Part shown: positions 63,900 through 64,000 of the stretch, in pieces
Layout of the letters: the number at the start of each line of letters is the position of its first letter
Numbering within the stretch: the first letter of the stretch is position 1
Assembly: GCA_934725575.1 (NCBI GenBank)
Contig: CAKVCK010000014.1
Span: 1 to 64,000 of the forward strand
Direction: 5' to 3'
Length of the DNA: 64,000 nt
Source of the DNA: an uncultured Bacteroidales bacterium
GTDB lineage: Bacteria; Bacteroidota; Bacteroidia; Bacteroidales; UBA932
Made by a program: the position numbers and the translations under genes
Notes under the pieces: model-generated
Database searches by the model: none
Seen by the model: only the letters and a program-made list of their open reading frames with translations
What the model was told of the DNA's origin: nothing

Positions 63900-64000
63900 A
63901 TGAATATGAAAAAGATCGTTAAAGTTGCGGCGGTGGGTGCATTGGTTGCGCTGGCCGCTTCGTGCGCTCCGCAGAAGATCGCGGTGACAGCGCACAGAGG
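63900..64000 (+). CDS. Lipoprotein, start of a likely glycerophosphodiester phosphodiesterase (truncated by window end)
   Basis: The 33 visible residues are MNMKKIVKVAAVGALVALAA, then SCAPQKIAVTAHRG. The first part is a signal with lipobox AASC (Cys22). VTAHRG at the edge matches the first catalytic block (H-R-G) of glycerophosphodiester phosphodiesterases, which act on phospholipid headgroups. Only the start is in the window. The start reads ATG-AAT-ATG with GAATATG. Confidence 0.6.
   Translation, partial: MNMKKIVKVAAVGALVALAASCAPQKIAVTAHR

Noticed and set aside
1..64000. TGAATAT words read as ArgR (ARG-box) half sites
   Set aside because: They occur evenly in unrelated genes and in all frames, so they cannot be specific operators. 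Only the site at the argR promoter is kept, as tentative.

Overview
The window looks like chromosomal DNA from a member of the Bacteroidales. The genome is of moderate GC and shows no Shine-Dalgarno pattern. Many promoters match the Bacteroidetes sigma factor consensus (TAnnTTTG around -7, with TTG or TTTG around -33 in the clearest cases). The gene content fits: an arginine pathway with an ArgF'-type N-acylornithine carbamoyltransferase, PerM and Skp/BamA/BamD sets, an Rpb6-type omega subunit, DUF5723 and calycin-like proteins, and TonB-dependent transport. I cannot name a species; an uncultured gut or rumen lineage is plausible. No CRISPR array, integrase, transposase, rRNA or prophage was seen. 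One tRNA (His) is present.

Layout. 0.1-2.9 kb: argH and a convergent M20 deacylase, which are the last steps of arginine synthesis. 3.4-5.5 kb: a UvrD/PcrA helicase. 5.5-8.9 kb: an accessory patch with a TonB C-terminal remnant and a 289-bp copy of the argB 3' end, then three AT-rich genes (a DUF1573 lipoprotein, a fulvocin C-like Cys-rich lipoprotein and a shorter relative). 8.9-15.2 kb: a leftward arginine operon argR-GNAT-argG-argC-argD-argF'-argB. ArgF' carries Pro90, the residue associated with N-succinylornithine specificity. 15.4-23.8 kb: an S26-type peptidase, then a leftward run of an M49-like protein, an SLC13 carboxylate transporter, two paralogous porin-like proteins, a lipoprotein and a DUF5723 protein. 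23.9-28.1 kb: NADP-type glutamate dehydrogenase and a two-subunit 2-oxoacid:ferredoxin oxidoreductase, both at the 2-oxoglutarate/glutamate node that feeds arginine synthesis. 28.4-33.2 kb: skp, bamA, uppS, nadK. 33.3-37.6 kb: pdxJ, a second OmpH-like protein, a glycosyltransferase and a LysM protein. 37.6-41.5 kb: recN, rpoZ, bamD, trxB. 41.8-44.7 kb: a Fur-family regulator, tRNA-His, a CapA-like protein and a PhoH ATPase. 44.9-51.4 kb: a TPR protein, gyrA, a possible 42-aa gene and a ClpC-type ATPase. 51.5-58.9 kb: a PerM transporter, an esterase, an SGNH hydrolase, a TonB-dependent receptor with a calycin-like lipoprotein, and an AraC regulator. 59-63.4 kb: two inverted copies of a secreted metallo-beta-lactamase-fold gene around an AT-rich AAA/DUF4143 gene and a MITE-like element. 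The window ends inside a lipoprotein gene that probably encodes a glycerophosphodiester phosphodiesterase.

The most unusual signals are not single genes. The 7-mer TGAATAT/ATATTCA is strongly over-represented in all reading frames and between genes, and GAATATG overlaps the start codon of about ten genes. The argB 3' end is duplicated around a foreign-looking cassette with a bacteriocin-like Cys-rich lipoprotein. A 236-bp element has 21-bp terminal inverted repeats and TTTA target duplications. Several long perfect palindromes lie between genes.
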